Below are positions 16,205 to 25,613 of a stretch of 64,000 nucleotides of DNA, one piece after another. A program made the position numbers and the translations under genes. Position 1 is the stretch's first letter. Each line of letters opens with the position of its first letter. The notes under the pieces are model-generated. The model was not told the origin of the DNA and searched no databases. It saw nothing but the letters and a program-made list of their open reading frames with translations. Source of the stretch: Sphingopyxis sp. DBS4 (lineage in GTDB: Bacteria; Pseudomonadota; Alphaproteobacteria; Sphingomonadales; Sphingomonadaceae); the NCBI RefSeq assembly GCF_024628865.1, contig NZ_CP102384.1, forward strand, positions 3,173,001 to 3,237,000, written 5' to 3'.

Positions 16205-18394
16205 ATGGACATGAGGACCAACAGTTATAATAGCGGGCGCGCCCTCGCGAGCGGCATCGCACTTTTCGCACTGGCCTGGAGCGCGGCCGGCCAAGCCCAG
16301 GATACGGCCCCGGCTGCCGAACCCGAGCCCGAGGCGCAGTCGAGTTCGGGTATCTCCGACATCATCGTGACGGCCACGCGCCGCGAGGAGCGTCTGCAGG
16401 ACGTTGCTGTCGCCGTGACCGCGATCACCGGCGATTCGCTCTCGGCGGCAGATGTTTCGACGGTGCGCTCGTTGACCCAGGTGGTTCCCGGATTCATCGG
16501 GAGCCGCAACATGGGTGTCTTCCAGCCCGTCATTCGCGGCGTCGGGTCGACCGGCATCTCGATCGGCGACGAGCCAAACATCGCCACCTATGTCGATGGT
16601 GTCTACCAGCCAGAGTCGGCCGCCAACTGGATCGATCTCGTCGAAGTCGAGCGCGTGGAAGTGCTGCGCGGACCGCAAGGCACGACATTTGGCCGCAACG
16701 CCACCGGCGGCCTGATCAACGTGATTACCCCCGACCCCAGTTTTGACCTGCGCGGCAAGGCGTCGCTGCGTTACGGCCGCATGCGGAGGGACGCGGGCGA
16801 TTATGATGCCCGCTTCTATATCACCGGCGGCCTTAGCGATAAATTGGCTGCCGATTTTGCCGCCCTCTATCGCAAGAACGACGGCTATATCGACGATCTG
16901 GTGCGCGGCGGCACGCTCGGCGACCAGCAAGTGATCAACTTTCGCAGCAAGCTGCTGTGGCAGCCTTCCGACAATGCCAAGGTCATCCTGACCGGCGAAT
17001 TCTTCGACCAGAACAGCACGACCAATTCGCCCCAGCCGGTCAATGGGAATACGGCCGGCCGTCGCTTCCCGGGCGTTATACTTCCGACCGACGCTTGGCA
17101 GGCGTCACTGACCAGCATTCCTACGCTGGACTTACGGCGCTGGAGTGCGGCGCTGCATGTAAAACTCGAGTTCGACGGCTTCAACCTCGAGGCGACGAGC
17201 GGCTTCATGAATCTGCGCTGGTACCAGGAAACCGATTCGGACGCCTCGAACATCTTCCTCGGTAATTTCCCTGCAACATTTGCGACGGAATCGGGGAGCC
17301 AGGAAATCAAGTTCACGTCTGCCGACCCCGGCCGATTCCAGTGGCTCCTGGGCGGCTATTTCTACCAGTTCGGCGGTCATACTGAGTTGGATCTCGTCAC
17401 GTCGCCGGGGCCTGGAATCCCTCCGACCACCCTCAACCTTGATCCCGCACTATCGGGTCGCTCGTTCGCGGGCTTTGCCGAAGGAACCTACGAGATCGTC
17501 GACGACCTGTTCATCACTGTCGGCGCGCGGTACACCACCGAGCGGCGGACCTTCGAACAGGTCGTTAATGGAAATCTGGTCGTTCCGAAGACCGCCAAGT
17601 CGTTCAACAAGTTCAACTATCGCGGCGCAGTCCGGTACCAGTTCGCACCCGACGGAAGCATTTATGCAAGCTATGGCACCGCATTCAAAAGCGGCGTCTA
17701 CAATATGGCGGGCACATCGCCGAATCCGGTCAATCCCGAGAACATCAAGGCATGGGAGGCCGGCATCAAGGTCGACCCCTTCAATTGGCTCCGCACGAAC
17801 CTCGCCGTTTATCACTATACGTACGACGATCTGCAAGTTCAGGCCAAAGACGCGTCGGGTCCGAGCTACGTCCTGCAGAACGCAGCGAGCGCCAAAATCT
17901 ATGGCGGCGAGTTCGAGGCGATTATCCAACCGATTGACGATCTCAACATCCGCGGCTCGGCGGCCTACAGCCACGCGCGCTATCGTGATTTTCCGCTCGC
18001 GCAGAGCTTTTTCCCGCGCCCCGACGGAGGCAACACTGTTGCCCCGGCGGACGCGTCGGGTAACGTGATGACCCGCGCCCCGAAGTGGACGTTCAACCTG
18101 GGGGTCGATTGGGGCCATGAGTTCGATGCAGGGCGCCTTGGGGTCTCGGTCAACACCTTCTACTCGACCCGGCTCTATTATGACTTCCAGAATATTTTCT
18201 CCCAGCCGAGCTATACCCTTACCAATGCGTCGATATCCTTTGCCCCAACCGGTGATCGCTGGAAATTCAGCCTCTGGGCGACCAACCTCACCAACGAAAA
18301 GGTCTTCCAGACCATTCGTGTCGGGGCGCAGGCAACTGACGGCTTTTACGAACAGCCAAGAAAAGTGGGCGTCAGCGCCGAACTCCGGTTCTGA
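16205..18394 (+). CDS. TonB-dependent outer-membrane receptor
   Basis: A 729-residue receptor with signal peptide (cleavage probably after GQAQ), TonB box-like DIIVTATRRE, a plug domain containing EVLRGPQGTTFGRNATGG, and a beta-barrel ending in ELRF (terminal Phe). GGGAG precedes ATG 16205. It closely resembles the receptor at 28519-30723 throughout, so they are paralogues. Its place directly after the isomerase gene suggests it imports the aromatic substrate of this operon across the outer membrane; sphingomonad TonB receptors for lignin aromatics are precedents. Confidence 0.93.
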   Translation: MDMRTNSYNSGRALASGIALFALAWSAAGQAQDTAPAAEPEPEAQSSSGISDIIVTATRREERLQDVAVAVTAITGDSLSAADVSTVRSLTQVVPGFIGSRNMGVFQPVIRGVGSTGISIGDEPNIATYVDGVYQPESAANWIDLVEVERVEVLRGPQGTTFGRNATGGLINVITPDPSFDLRGKASLRYGRMRRDAGDYDARFYITGGLSDKLAADFAALYRKNDGYIDDLVRGGTLGDQQVINFRSKLLWQPSDNAKVILTGEFFDQNSTTNSPQPVNGNTAGRRFPGVILPTDAWQASLTSIPTLDLRRWSAALHVKLEFDGFNLEATSGFMNLRWYQETDSDASNIFLGNFPATFATESGSQEIKFTSADPGRFQWLLGGYFYQFGGHTELDLVTSPGPGIPPTTLNLDPALSGRSFAGFAEGTYEIVDDLFITVGARYTTERRTFEQVVNGNLVVPKTAKSFNKFNYRGAVRYQFAPDGSIYASYGTAFKSGVYNMAGTSPNPVNPENIKAWEAGIKVDPFNWLRTNLAVYHYTYDDLQVQAKDASGPSYVLQNAASAKIYGGEFEAIIQPIDDLNIRGSAAYSHARYRDFPLAQSFFPRPDGGNTVAPADASGNVMTRAPKWTFNLGVDWGHEFDAGRLGVSVNTFYSTRLYYDFQNIFSQPSYTLTNASISFAPTGDRWKFSLWATNLTNEKVFQTIRVGAQATDGFYEQPRKVGVSAELRF

Positions 18395-18456
18395 CGCGCC
18401 CAAACGCGGTCCAAGGGCTTGATCCCGCGGATCGCGTGCGGCCGGGCTGCCGCCGT

Positions 18457-18499
18457 GTCCGCCAGCATGAGCCTCGGTGGCTTGTGCTGGCGGACTTTG
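18457..18499 (+). terminator. rho-independent terminator-like hairpin
   Basis: Perfect 11-base arms GTCCGCCAGCA and TGCTGGCGGAC (18457-18467, 18485-18495) with an inner AGCC/GGCT pairing, followed by TTTGTTTG. It lies 60 bases after the TonB receptor stop and before the CoA ligase gene. Confidence 0.65.
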
Positions 18500-18554
18500 T
18501 TTGCTGTCGCGTAAAGACGGTCCGTTCAACTGCTACTTGTCGAAGGATGCATGC

Positions 18555-20180
18555 ATGACGATCACGGGACAAATGCAGCCTGCGCAACTGGCGATCGGCA
18601 CGATCCTGACATATGCCGCCGCCGCGCACGCAACCCGGGAAGTGGTGTCGCGCGAAATCGGCAGCGATCGGTTGTGGCGTTATGATTATGCAGCGCTCGC
18701 CCGCCGGGTAGCGCAGGCTGCCAACATGTTCACCCTTGCCGGGATCGGGAGCGGTGACCGGATATCGTCGCTCGCCTGGAACACGCACCGGCATTTGGAA
18801 CTCTTCTACGCGGTCCCGGGCCTTGGGGCAGTGCTTCACACCGCCAACCCCCGGCTCCCCGACGATCAGCTGATCTTTACCTTGAACCATGCCGAGAGTC
18901 GCATATTGGCGTTCGAGCCCAACCTCGCCGCGCTCGTCGAGCGGCTTGCGCCCAGCCTCCCGCATATCGAAAAATACATCGTACTGTCCGACGAAGGCGT
19001 CGGCATCGGCGAGGGGTTCGGGGCGCTGGCCTATGAGCCCTTGCTCGCGTCGGCACCGGTCTCGATCACCTGGCCCGAAATCGATGAAAATTCCGGGGCG
19101 TTTCTTTGTTACACCTCGGGGACCACAGGCGATCCCAAGGGGGTTCTCTACAGCCACCGGGCAGTCGTTCTGCATGCGATGGGAGCGGGCTTGGCGAGCG
19201 CGTTCGGCCTCACGTCGTTCGATTGCGTGATGCCTTGCTCCTCGCTCTATCACGCCACCGCCTGGGGCCTTCCGTTCGTGGCGCCGCTCTGCGGCGCCAA
19301 GCTCGTTCTTCCTGGCGACCGCATGGACGGTCCTAGCCTCCAGGCCCTAATCCGAGGGGAGGCGGTTTCTTTTACCGGTGGGGTGCCCACGATCTGGACC
19401 ATGTATCTCGCCCACCTCGAGGCAACCGGCGGCGACACGGGAACGCTCAAGCGGATTATGATCGGGGGCTCCGCCGTACCTCGCGCGATGGCAGAAAGCT
19501 TCAAGGCCGACCATGATGTCGATGTCCTTCAGCTCTGGGGAATGACCGAGACCTGCCCGCTCGGTGTGATCGCAACACCGACGCCGGCCGTCGCGGACCT
19601 CGGCGAGGCAGCGATGCAGGATATATTGTGGACGCGGCAGGGACGGCTCCAGTTCGGCGTCGAGATGCGCATCTTGGGCGAAGACGGGCACCCCTGCCCC
19701 CACGATGGGGCGACGGCAGGCGCGCTACAGGTGCGGGGTCCGTGGGTGGTTCAGCGCTATTTTCGTCAGCCGGCGGATTGCACCGATGTCGACGGGTGGT
19801 TCGATACCGGCGACGTTGCGACACTCGACGCCCAGGGGTTCATGCGAATCACAGACCGCACCAAAGATGTCATCAAGTCGGGAGGAGAGTGGATCAGCTC
19901 AATCGACCTTGAGAATGTTGCCGCTGGGTGCAGCGGGGTCAAGATCGCCGCGGTCGTCGGCATTCCGCACCCTAAATGGGAAGAGCGCCCGCTCTTGATC
20001 GTCGAGCCTCATGATGGAATCCTTCCCGACGAAAAGGAAATTCTATCAACCCTATCCGCGGAATTCGCGAAATGGCAGCTGCCCGATCGCATCCTCGTCG
20101 GCGCGGTGCCACTTACGGCAACAGGGAAAATCGACAAGAAGCAACTGCGCGAACGCTATGGTAATGTCTACGCGGCTTGA
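18555..20180 (+). CDS. acyl/aryl-CoA ligase (AMP-binding, ANL superfamily)
   Basis: A 541-residue ligase with the ATP loop [11 protein letters not shown], the A5 motif LQLWGMTET, the hinge region [16 protein letters not shown] and the catalytic Lys in [13 protein letters not shown]. It most resembles medium-chain fatty acyl/DmdB-type ligases; aromatic acids remain possible. ATG 18555 follows AAGGA by 7 bases. A terminator-like hairpin separates it from the TonB receptor, so it may have its own promoter. A frameshifted close homologue is at 45980-47595. Confidence 0.88.
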   Translation: MTITGQMQPAQLAIGTILTYAAAAHATREVVSREIGSDRLWRYDYAALARRVAQAANMFTLAGIGSGDRISSLAWNTHRHLELFYAVPGLGAVLHTANPRLPDDQLIFTLNHAESRILAFEPNLAALVERLAPSLPHIEKYIVLSDEGVGIGEGFGALAYEPLLASAPVSITWPEIDENSGAFLCYTSGTTGDPKGVLYSHRAVVLHAMGAGLASAFGLTSFDCVMPCSSLYHATAWGLPFVAPLCGAKLVLPGDRMDGPSLQALIRGEAVSFTGGVPTIWTMYLAHLEATGGDTGTLKRIMIGGSAVPRAMAESFKADHDVDVLQLWGMTETCPLGVIATPTPAVADLGEAAMQDILWTRQGRLQFGVEMRILGEDGHPCPHDGATAGALQVRGPWVVQRYFRQPADCTDVDGWFDTGDVATLDAQGFMRITDRTKDVIKSGGEWISSIDLENVAAGCSGVKIAAVVGIPHPKWEERPLLIVEPHDGILPDEKEILSTLSAEFAKWQLPDRILVGAVPLTATGKIDKKQLRERYGNVYAA

Positions 20181-20223
20181 GGGAACGGGACCCGATGGTT
20201 CGGCAGCAATCACTGCGCGGCGA

Positions 20224-20245
20224 GAAGCTTGTCATCGCAAGCTTC
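20224..20245. terminator. hairpin between convergent genes
   Basis: Arms GAAGCTTG and CAAGCTTC are perfect, with loop TCATCG. It lies between the convergent CoA ligase and TetR genes and touches the TetR stop codon. There is no long T-run on either side. Confidence 0.45.
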
Positions 20246-20945
20246 AACCAATAGCGTCTGGGCCGCCCGTCCCGTCGTTCCGCTCCCGCAGCGACTGCGC
20301 ATAGCCGGACAGCAAGGCAATTGTCAGCTCGGTGACGCGCCTTGCCCGCTCGGGGTCCTTTCCGATCTGGGCTCGCACCGCCAATCCGCGGAGCACGCTC
20401 CACAGCAGCCACAATATGTCTTCGGCGTCAGACGGAGACAGGCCGGTCTTGGCAAAACGGCTGACCCAGACTTGCTCGGCCCCGACGCGTCGTTGCTGCG
20501 ACATACCGCGAACATCGTCGGCGAGGGCCCGAAGCTTGTTTCCCGAGATGACGAGGTCGAGCGCGATCAAAAAATCTTCACCGTAGAAGAATGCCTCTGC
20601 ATCGTCGCATGCAGCCTCGAGGAGGCCGTCATCTTCGATAGCCTTACCCGCGGCAACGGTCGCCTTCTCGAGGGCTGCCGAAAAAACCTGCTCCAGGCAG
20701 GCGGCGACTAGTTGGTCCTTTGTCGGAAAATGGTGAAGCTGCGCTCCGCGAGAGACGCCTGCGCTTTCGGCAACGTCTGCGACGCGAAACGCCGAATAAC
20801 CTTTCTCGCGCAACAGATTGATAGCGGCCGAAAGGATTCGAGCCCGCATCTTTCTACTGCGTTCGCCTTGTGGCTTGTGCGAATTGTCGTGAGCTGGGGA
20901 AATGTCCGCCACTGCGTCTGCTACACCTCTTGCCGAGACCCTCAT
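20244..20945 (-). CDS. TetR/AcrR-family transcriptional regulator
   Basis: A 233-residue regulator. The N-terminal helix-turn-helix is RILSAAINLLREKGYSAFRVADVAESAGVSRGAQLHHF, with the LxHHF motif typical of the family. A 30-residue leader precedes it, so the true start may be further in. It is the last gene of the long minus-strand run from 34.7 kb and is transcribed in the same direction, 121 bases after the SDR gene. It may respond to a CoA thioester or aromatic acid, but the ligand is not readable. It is a candidate to bind the TTGCAC palindromes. Confidence 0.88.
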   Translation of the reverse strand: MRVSARGVADAVADISPAHDNSHKPQGERSRKMRARILSAAINLLREKGYSAFRVADVAESAGVSRGAQLHHFPTKDQLVAACLEQVFSAALEKATVAAGKAIEDDGLLEAACDDAEAFFYGEDFLIALDLVISGNKLRALADDVRGMSQQRRVGAEQVWVSRFAKTGLSPSDAEDILWLLWSVLRGLAVRAQIGKDPERARRVTELTIALLSGYAQSLRERNDGTGGPDAIG

Positions 20946-21044
20946 GCGGCCGAACGTACAGATGGCATAGCTTTCCTATCGGGCTTGTCAAAGTCATAGC
21001 TGCGAGATGCAACAGGATGCCGTCCGCACCCGGCTGGCCATTCC

Positions 21045-21062
21045 GCCCGCCTCGTTGCGGGC
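21045..21062 (-). terminator. GC-rich hairpin after the SDR gene
   Basis: GCCCGC and GCGGGC arms with a 6-base loop, starting 4 bases past the SDR stop on the minus strand. There is no T-tract, so it may only attenuate read-through to TetR. Confidence 0.3.
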
Positions 21063-21066
21063 CTGT

Positions 21067-21849
21067 TCAGCGAAACGTCGTACCGCCATCGACGGCTATC
21101 GACTGGCCCGTCACAAATTCTGCGCCGTCGGACGCGAGGTAAAGCGCTGCGGCGAGCAAGTCGTCTGCGGTCTCGTGGCGCTTGATGCACTGCATGTTCA
21201 ATATCTGGGTCTTTTGCGCGGGCGTCACCGTCTCGCGCTCGATCTCCGTGAAGGTTGCGCCCGGAAGCAGCGCATTCACCGTGATCCCGTCGGCGCCGAG
21301 TTCACGCGCCATGGCGCGCGTCATACCGACCACCGCCGCTTTGGAAGCCACATAATGTAAATAGTGCGGTCGGCCCATAGTCACCACCCCGGACGAGATG
21401 TTGATGATGCGCCCATGACGATTACCTCGCATTACCGGCGCGCACGCCTTGGACACCAGCATTACGCCATCGACGTTCACGCGCATGACCTGTCTCCACT
21501 CGTCAAACGGGATTTCCTCGAAGGGCCGCATTTTCAGCGTCGAGAAGATCGCCGCATTGTTGATGGCGACGTCAATGCGGCCAAAGGCCTCCAATGTCTC
21601 CGCTATGGCGGCGTCGACGGCTGCCGGATCGGCCACATCGGCCCGAATGGCGATAACGGTGCCGGCGCCACATTCCGCTTCGACCTCGGCCGCTACCGAC
21701 CGTCCGCTGTCTTCGTTCAGTTCGACGATGGCGATTTTCGCACCGGCGCGCGCGAAGCCTTTGGCGAAAACCCGCCCGATTCCTTGTCCCGCGCCCGTGA
21801 TGAGCGCGACGCGCCCCGCGAAGGTGTCTGTCTTGGTCATGTCGGTCAT
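21067..21849 (-). CDS. short-chain dehydrogenase/reductase
   Basis: A 260-residue classical SDR: cofactor motif TGAGQGIG, D-V-A-D at the adenine site, NNAAI, the catalytic Ser in INISSG and YVASK. The C-terminus VTGQSIAVDGG is typical. GAGG lies 7 bases before ATG 21849. It could oxidise a cis-dihydrodiol or a hydroxyacyl intermediate. Because the same operon has a PdxA-like enzyme for the carboxylated diol, its exact substrate cannot be told from sequence. Confidence 0.9.
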   Translation of the reverse strand: MTDMTKTDTFAGRVALITGAGQGIGRVFAKGFARAGAKIAIVELNEDSGRSVAAEVEAECGAGTVIAIRADVADPAAVDAAIAETLEAFGRIDVAINNAAIFSTLKMRPFEEIPFDEWRQVMRVNVDGVMLVSKACAPVMRGNRHGRIINISSGVVTMGRPHYLHYVASKAAVVGMTRAMARELGADGITVNALLPGATFTEIERETVTPAQKTQILNMQCIKRHETADDLLAAALYLASDGAEFVTGQSIAVDGGTTFR

Positions 21850-21916
21850 ATCGTTTCCTCTTTCTTGCTGGTATTCGGGCGAGGCAACGGGGCATATGCG
21901 AGCACCGCGCCTGACG

Positions 21917-22618
21917 TCATCCGCCGCTTGCTCCTCGACCTTCGGTCACGTCCATCGCCGTCAGCCAACTCCACATCCGCTCAACGACGCCGCCGGCCAG
22001 GGTCTGGCGCGCGCGTATCTCGTCTTCATCGAGAAGCCCGTGTTGAGGGCCGAACCCCATCGAGCGCACGTCGCGCTCTACCCGCGCGGCGTCTTCGAGG
22101 AAGAAGGCAAAAGTCGCAGCTTCCTTCAGATCTTGCCCGACCGTAATCGCTCCGTTTCCTCGCATGACGATCGCACGAGCCTCGCCAAGGGCAATTGCAA
22201 GATTTCTCGCTGAAGCGTCGTCGCGCAGGAGCCTGGGATCGTCCCAAAGCGGCGGCCGGGGAGCGAAATAGGCGCCTAGGCCGTGCCGCGCCGCCGGTGT
22301 GATCCCGAGCGTCGACAACGACATGGTGGCGGCGGGCATGATGCGACAAATGCCGCCGACATCGGACCGCGCGGCATAAATCGCCTGGTGCGCGCGCACT
22401 TCGCCAAGCACTTTTTGGGGAAGGGCGCCATCGACCGAGACAATAGTACCGGGTTCGTCCTTGATAAGCCCCATGGGCATTGCGGCACAGACAAGAAAGT
22501 GCCGCGCATCGATGCGCGCACTGCAATGGCCGAACGCGTGCACGAGCCCGGCGTGCGCCAGGCCGCGCGCCGCCATGCGCACCTGCATCTGAAGTCCGGG
22601 GTCAATCGTCGCCGGCAT
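21917..22618 (-). CDS. class II aldolase/adducin-fold protein lacking the zinc ligands
   Basis: A 233-residue class II aldolase-fold protein. In fuculose aldolase, zinc is held by H92, H94 and H155, with E73 as acid/base. Here the matching places read R92, M94 (CRIMPAAT) and N155 (RGNGAITVG), while E73 is kept (GEVRAHQAIY). A zinc-dependent reaction therefore seems unlikely, or another metal site is used. Homologues act as decarboxylases of dihydroxyphthalates in some phthalate pathways (established for that family, not shown here). It starts inside the PdxA-like gene's end (17-base overlap) with a GAGAGG site, tying it to the Rieske-PdxA module. Confidence 0.75.
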   Translation of the reverse strand: MPATIDPGLQMQVRMAARGLAHAGLVHAFGHCSARIDARHFLVCAAMPMGLIKDEPGTIVSVDGALPQKVLGEVRAHQAIYAARSDVGGICRIMPAATMSLSTLGITPAARHGLGAYFAPRPPLWDDPRLLRDDASARNLAIALGEARAIVMRGNGAITVGQDLKEAATFAFFLEDAARVERDVRSMGFGPQHGLLDEDEIRARQTLAGGVVERMWSWLTAMDVTEGRGASGG

Positions 22619-23612
22619 AAAACCCTCTCCCGAAGCAGAGTGATTCGGCCATCTTCATCGCGGAGGCCATGCTGGCGTGCTGGGCGATGCCCTGTCCCGC
22701 AATTTCCATGGCAGATCCGTGCGGTACGGTCAGATGAACATAATCGAGGCCGATATAGATGGTGCACGCGCCTTCGAAGGCAGCCGTCTTGAGCGCAATC
22801 TGGCCCTGGTCATGATACATTGAGACAACGACGTCGTATCGCCCCTCCATGGCAAGACGAAATATCGAATCGGGCGACACCGGCCCCTCGACGCGGCGCC
22901 CCGCCGCGCGCTCCCGTTCGACCGCCGGCGCGATCTCGCGCACTTCTTCAGTTCCCATCGCGTGCGGATTCAGGCCGGCGACGCCGATCCTGGGGGCATT
23001 GACGCCCCAACGCCTGAAAGTCTCGTCAACGAGACCGATCAGCGACGACACCGCCGCGGCAGAGACAGTGCCCGGGACCTCGGCGATGCTGATATGCTCG
23101 GTGATTGGGACGATCCGCAACGAGGGGCTGACTCGCAATAGATAGGTTCCAGTCGGCTGAAGATCGTCGATCGACGATATTTCGCCAGACGCCTTGAGTG
23201 ATTGCGAGTCGACCGGGGCCATGATCCAGCCATCGATCTCTCCATTGCGAGCCAATTGCTCGGCCAAGCGGATCCATTCTATCACCGCCCGGCCCGAAGC
23301 GGCGCCCGACTGTCCGATATCCCATGCCCCCCTCGCCAGCGAGCCGTGGTCGAGAACGGCGATTTCGCCAACCGCACCGGACACCTCATCCGGCGTTTCC
23401 ACCTGGTAGATGGGAGGGCTAATCCCGCTCGCCGCGGCCGCGAACCGGACAGCGTCGATGCTTCCGATCAATAGGTGCCGCGCCGCGTGGTTGCCGGCGG
23501 CGAGTGCCTTGACACAGACCTCTGGACCGATACCCGCCGGATCGCCAATGACGGTAGCGATGAGTGGCTGCTCACGGCGCGGCTTGCCCGCTCCTTCGCC
23601 TGCACCTCTCAT
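22602..23612 (-). CDS. PdxA-family dehydrogenase, second copy
   Basis: A 336-residue paralogue of 9389-10411, clearly diverged from it. It keeps the metal ligands H173 (ITEHIS), H217 (NPHAMG) and H267 (MYHDQG) and the IGDPAGIGPEV motif. ATG 23612 overlaps the stop of the upstream beta-subunit gene (ATGA). As with the first copy, the link to a BenA-like oxygenase points to TphB-type oxidation and decarboxylation of a carboxylated cis-diol rather than vitamin B6 synthesis. It is followed by the class II aldolase-like gene, which the first module lacks. Confidence 0.8.
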   Translation of the reverse strand: MRGAGEGAGKPRREQPLIATVIGDPAGIGPEVCVKALAAGNHAARHLLIGSIDAVRFAAAASGISPPIYQVETPDEVSGAVGEIAVLDHGSLARGAWDIGQSGAASGRAVIEWIRLAEQLARNGEIDGWIMAPVDSQSLKASGEISSIDDLQPTGTYLLRVSPSLRIVPITEHISIAEVPGTVSAAAVSSLIGLVDETFRRWGVNAPRIGVAGLNPHAMGTEEVREIAPAVERERAAGRRVEGPVSPDSIFRLAMEGRYDVVVSMYHDQGQIALKTAAFEGACTIYIGLDYVHLTVPHGSAMEIAGQGIAQHASMASAMKMAESLCFGRGFYAGDD

Positions 23613-24157
23613 AGCAGGAAGGTCACATTGCGCATGGGCGCATCATTGTTGATCAGATAGACCTTCTTGCCCAAGATTTTGAAGCCATCGGCCCCCTGTT
23701 TCAGGAGGTGGGTCGCGCGCGCGAACAAGGATTGATGCTGACCGGAGCGCGCCTCGCCCAGGATGAAGTTTGAACTGACAAGGACATCGGATCCGCCGGA
23801 TGCGGCGACCGTAATGTTCGAGACGATGCGGATCAGACGCGACTTCGGACTTTGCGAATGCATCCGCTTATCCTTCAGGCGGAATATTCGATCCGAGATC
23901 TGGTCATAATGCTCGTAGATGATCGAGACGGACCGATCGGGGTCGAGGTCGGCCTGATTGGAGGGAACCCAGTAGAGGCCGCCCGGCTCCCAGAGCGCGA
24001 GCCAATCGTCATAGGCGTGGCTGTCCATCAATTCGGCCTCAAAATACAAAAATGCTTCGATTTTGCCGAAAATGTCGCTCCCGGGCAGGATTGCCCGGCT
24101 CTCCTTCAATTCCGAGAAGACGGTGAAATCGCAAAGATCTGCTGCTACCATGTTCAT
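23609..24157 (-). CDS. aromatic-ring-hydroxylating dioxygenase, beta subunit
   Basis: A 182-residue NTF2-fold small subunit. YDDWLALWEPGGLYWVPSN and RIFRLKDKRMHSQSPKSRLIRIVSN are family-typical. ATG 24157 is chosen because GGGAGG lies 7 bases upstream. It is directly behind the alpha-subunit gene and overlaps the PdxA-like gene by four bases. Confidence 0.88.
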   Translation of the reverse strand: MNMVAADLCDFTVFSELKESRAILPGSDIFGKIEAFLYFEAELMDSHAYDDWLALWEPGGLYWVPSNQADLDPDRSVSIIYEHYDQISDRIFRLKDKRMHSQSPKSRLIRIVSNITVAASGGSDVLVSSNFILGEARSGQHQSLFARATHLLKQGADGFKILGKKVYLINNDAPMRNVTFLL

Positions 24158-24158
24158 C

Positions 24159-25583
24159 CTAACGCCTCCCATCGGGCGATTCTTCGGCCATCATCGCCAG
24201 CCATTGCCGGATCTGAGCGCGCTGCGGAACCTCGTCGGAAACATGGCCGACGATCGTCCCATCTTCATCAACCCACTCGCGCTCCATCCCGCGCGATATA
24301 TTGATCCACGGATCGAGATTAGCCTCCAGGCCGAGTTGCACCCGCTCGAAAATCTCGGCGTCGTCTGTCGATCCGGATCCTGCGGGTCCATAAAAGGATT
24401 CATGCTGGCGAAGTCGCAGCGCATTGATTTCGGTGCTGACGTTGGAGAACAGCACAGGGAACATCACGACCTCGGTCTCGTCGACAGACAGGGGATTAAC
24501 GATCCGGATCTGGTTGTTGATCAGTTGCAGGTTTGGAAAAACGCCGACGTGAGGATCGCCCGCCATGGCAAGCAGCATGTCCGCCCAGGCAACATCATGC
24601 TCTGCATAGAGCGCGTCGATATAGTCTGCCCCTCCCGGCGTGTTTTCCAGAAGCGCGCGATATTTTCCCGAGTGCTTGAGCCGATGCTTACGGAAATCGA
24701 GCATCGTGTGGCCATGACCGAAGTCGCGCGTTTCCGAGATTCCGTCGAAGTCGAAGGGGTTCGCACTGTGCGTGGCACCGAGGCTGTGACCCGAATCGGT
24801 GTGTCGTTCCCATGTCGCCAGCACCGAGGCATGGACGAACAACGGATGATATCCATCCATCCCGACCTGCTTCCAATTTCCTTTATAGATCGTCCGGTTG
24901 GATCCGGCTCGCACGCTCAACTCTCCGCCCGGTGCCGCGTCGACCAGGATGTCGATCACCTTGGCTGCGTTGCCGAGATAGTCCTCGAGCGGAAGGACCT
25001 TTTCGCTCAAAGCCGCGAATATGAAGCCGCGATAATTTTCGACCCGCGGCACCGGCGTGAGACCGTTTTCGCTCGCGTCGAAACTCGGCCCATAGCCGTC
25101 GGGCCCGGAAACGCTGACCAGTTCGCCAGCATTGGAATAGGTCCAGCCGTGATACCAGCAGCGGAAAAAGCTGTCCCTGCCTTCGTCCACCTCGCAGACG
25201 ATTGCGCCCCTGTGTCGGCAGCGGTTCAGGAAAACGCGGATCTCGCCATCCTGGCCGCGAACAAAAATGACCGGTTGACGGCCCATCTGCCGACGCTTGA
25301 ACTCGCCCGTTTTTGCAATCTCGCTCTCATGGCCGATGAACAGCCAACCGGTGTGGAAAATCCGCTCGAGTTCAAGATCGAAAATCTTCGCGTCGGTATA
25401 CACCGCCGAATGAATCCAGCCCGGTGCCACAAGCGATCGCAGGCCTGCCGCGTCATAGTCGCGGCCGCGTATGTCGAGGCGGTCCGGCATGCGGTGCGGT
25501 CCTGACGGCGCGCGATCGCCCTTGCCGGCCGGCAAGGTGCCGCCGGCGCCCATTGCTAGATGATTTTCCGCTGACAATTTCAT
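24159..25583 (-). CDS. Rieske oxygenase alpha subunit (BenA-like), second module
   Basis: A catalytic subunit of about 474 residues. Rieske ligands are C122/H124 (CRHRGAIV) and C142/H145 (CWYHGW); the iron site is D243, H246 and H251 (GMDGYHPLFVH). It is homologous to the 10886-12298 subunit but clearly different in the substrate pocket region after the Rieske domain. Its start is unsure: ATG 25583 is the first ATG but its GGAG is too close, and ATG 25490 (MPDRLDIRG) is possible. The likely substrate is another aromatic acid. Confidence 0.88.
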   Translation of the reverse strand: MKLSAENHLAMGAGGTLPAGKGDRAPSGPHRMPDRLDIRGRDYDAAGLRSLVAPGWIHSAVYTDAKIFDLELERIFHTGWLFIGHESEIAKTGEFKRRQMGRQPVIFVRGQDGEIRVFLNRCRHRGAIVCEVDEGRDSFFRCWYHGWTYSNAGELVSVSGPDGYGPSFDASENGLTPVPRVENYRGFIFAALSEKVLPLEDYLGNAAKVIDILVDAAPGGELSVRAGSNRTIYKGNWKQVGMDGYHPLFVHASVLATWERHTDSGHSLGATHSANPFDFDGISETRDFGHGHTMLDFRKHRLKHSGKYRALLENTPGGADYIDALYAEHDVAWADMLLAMAGDPHVGVFPNLQLINNQIRIVNPLSVDETEVVMFPVLFSNVSTEINALRLRQHESFYGPAGSGSTDDAEIFERVQLGLEANLDPWINISRGMEREWVDEDGTIVGHVSDEVPQRAQIRQWLAMMAEESPDGRR

Positions 25584-25613
25584 TCTCCAGACAATGATGA
25601 TGAACAATTTGTG

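Noticed and set aside
22602..23612. Calling the PdxA homologues vitamin B6 enzymes
   Set aside because: Both are translationally coupled to Rieske oxygenase subunits, two copies occur, and TphB-type relatives are known; no other B6 gene is nearby.
24063..25505. 480-codon plus-strand frame
   Set aside because: Antisense to the Rieske alpha gene with intact cluster and iron ligands.
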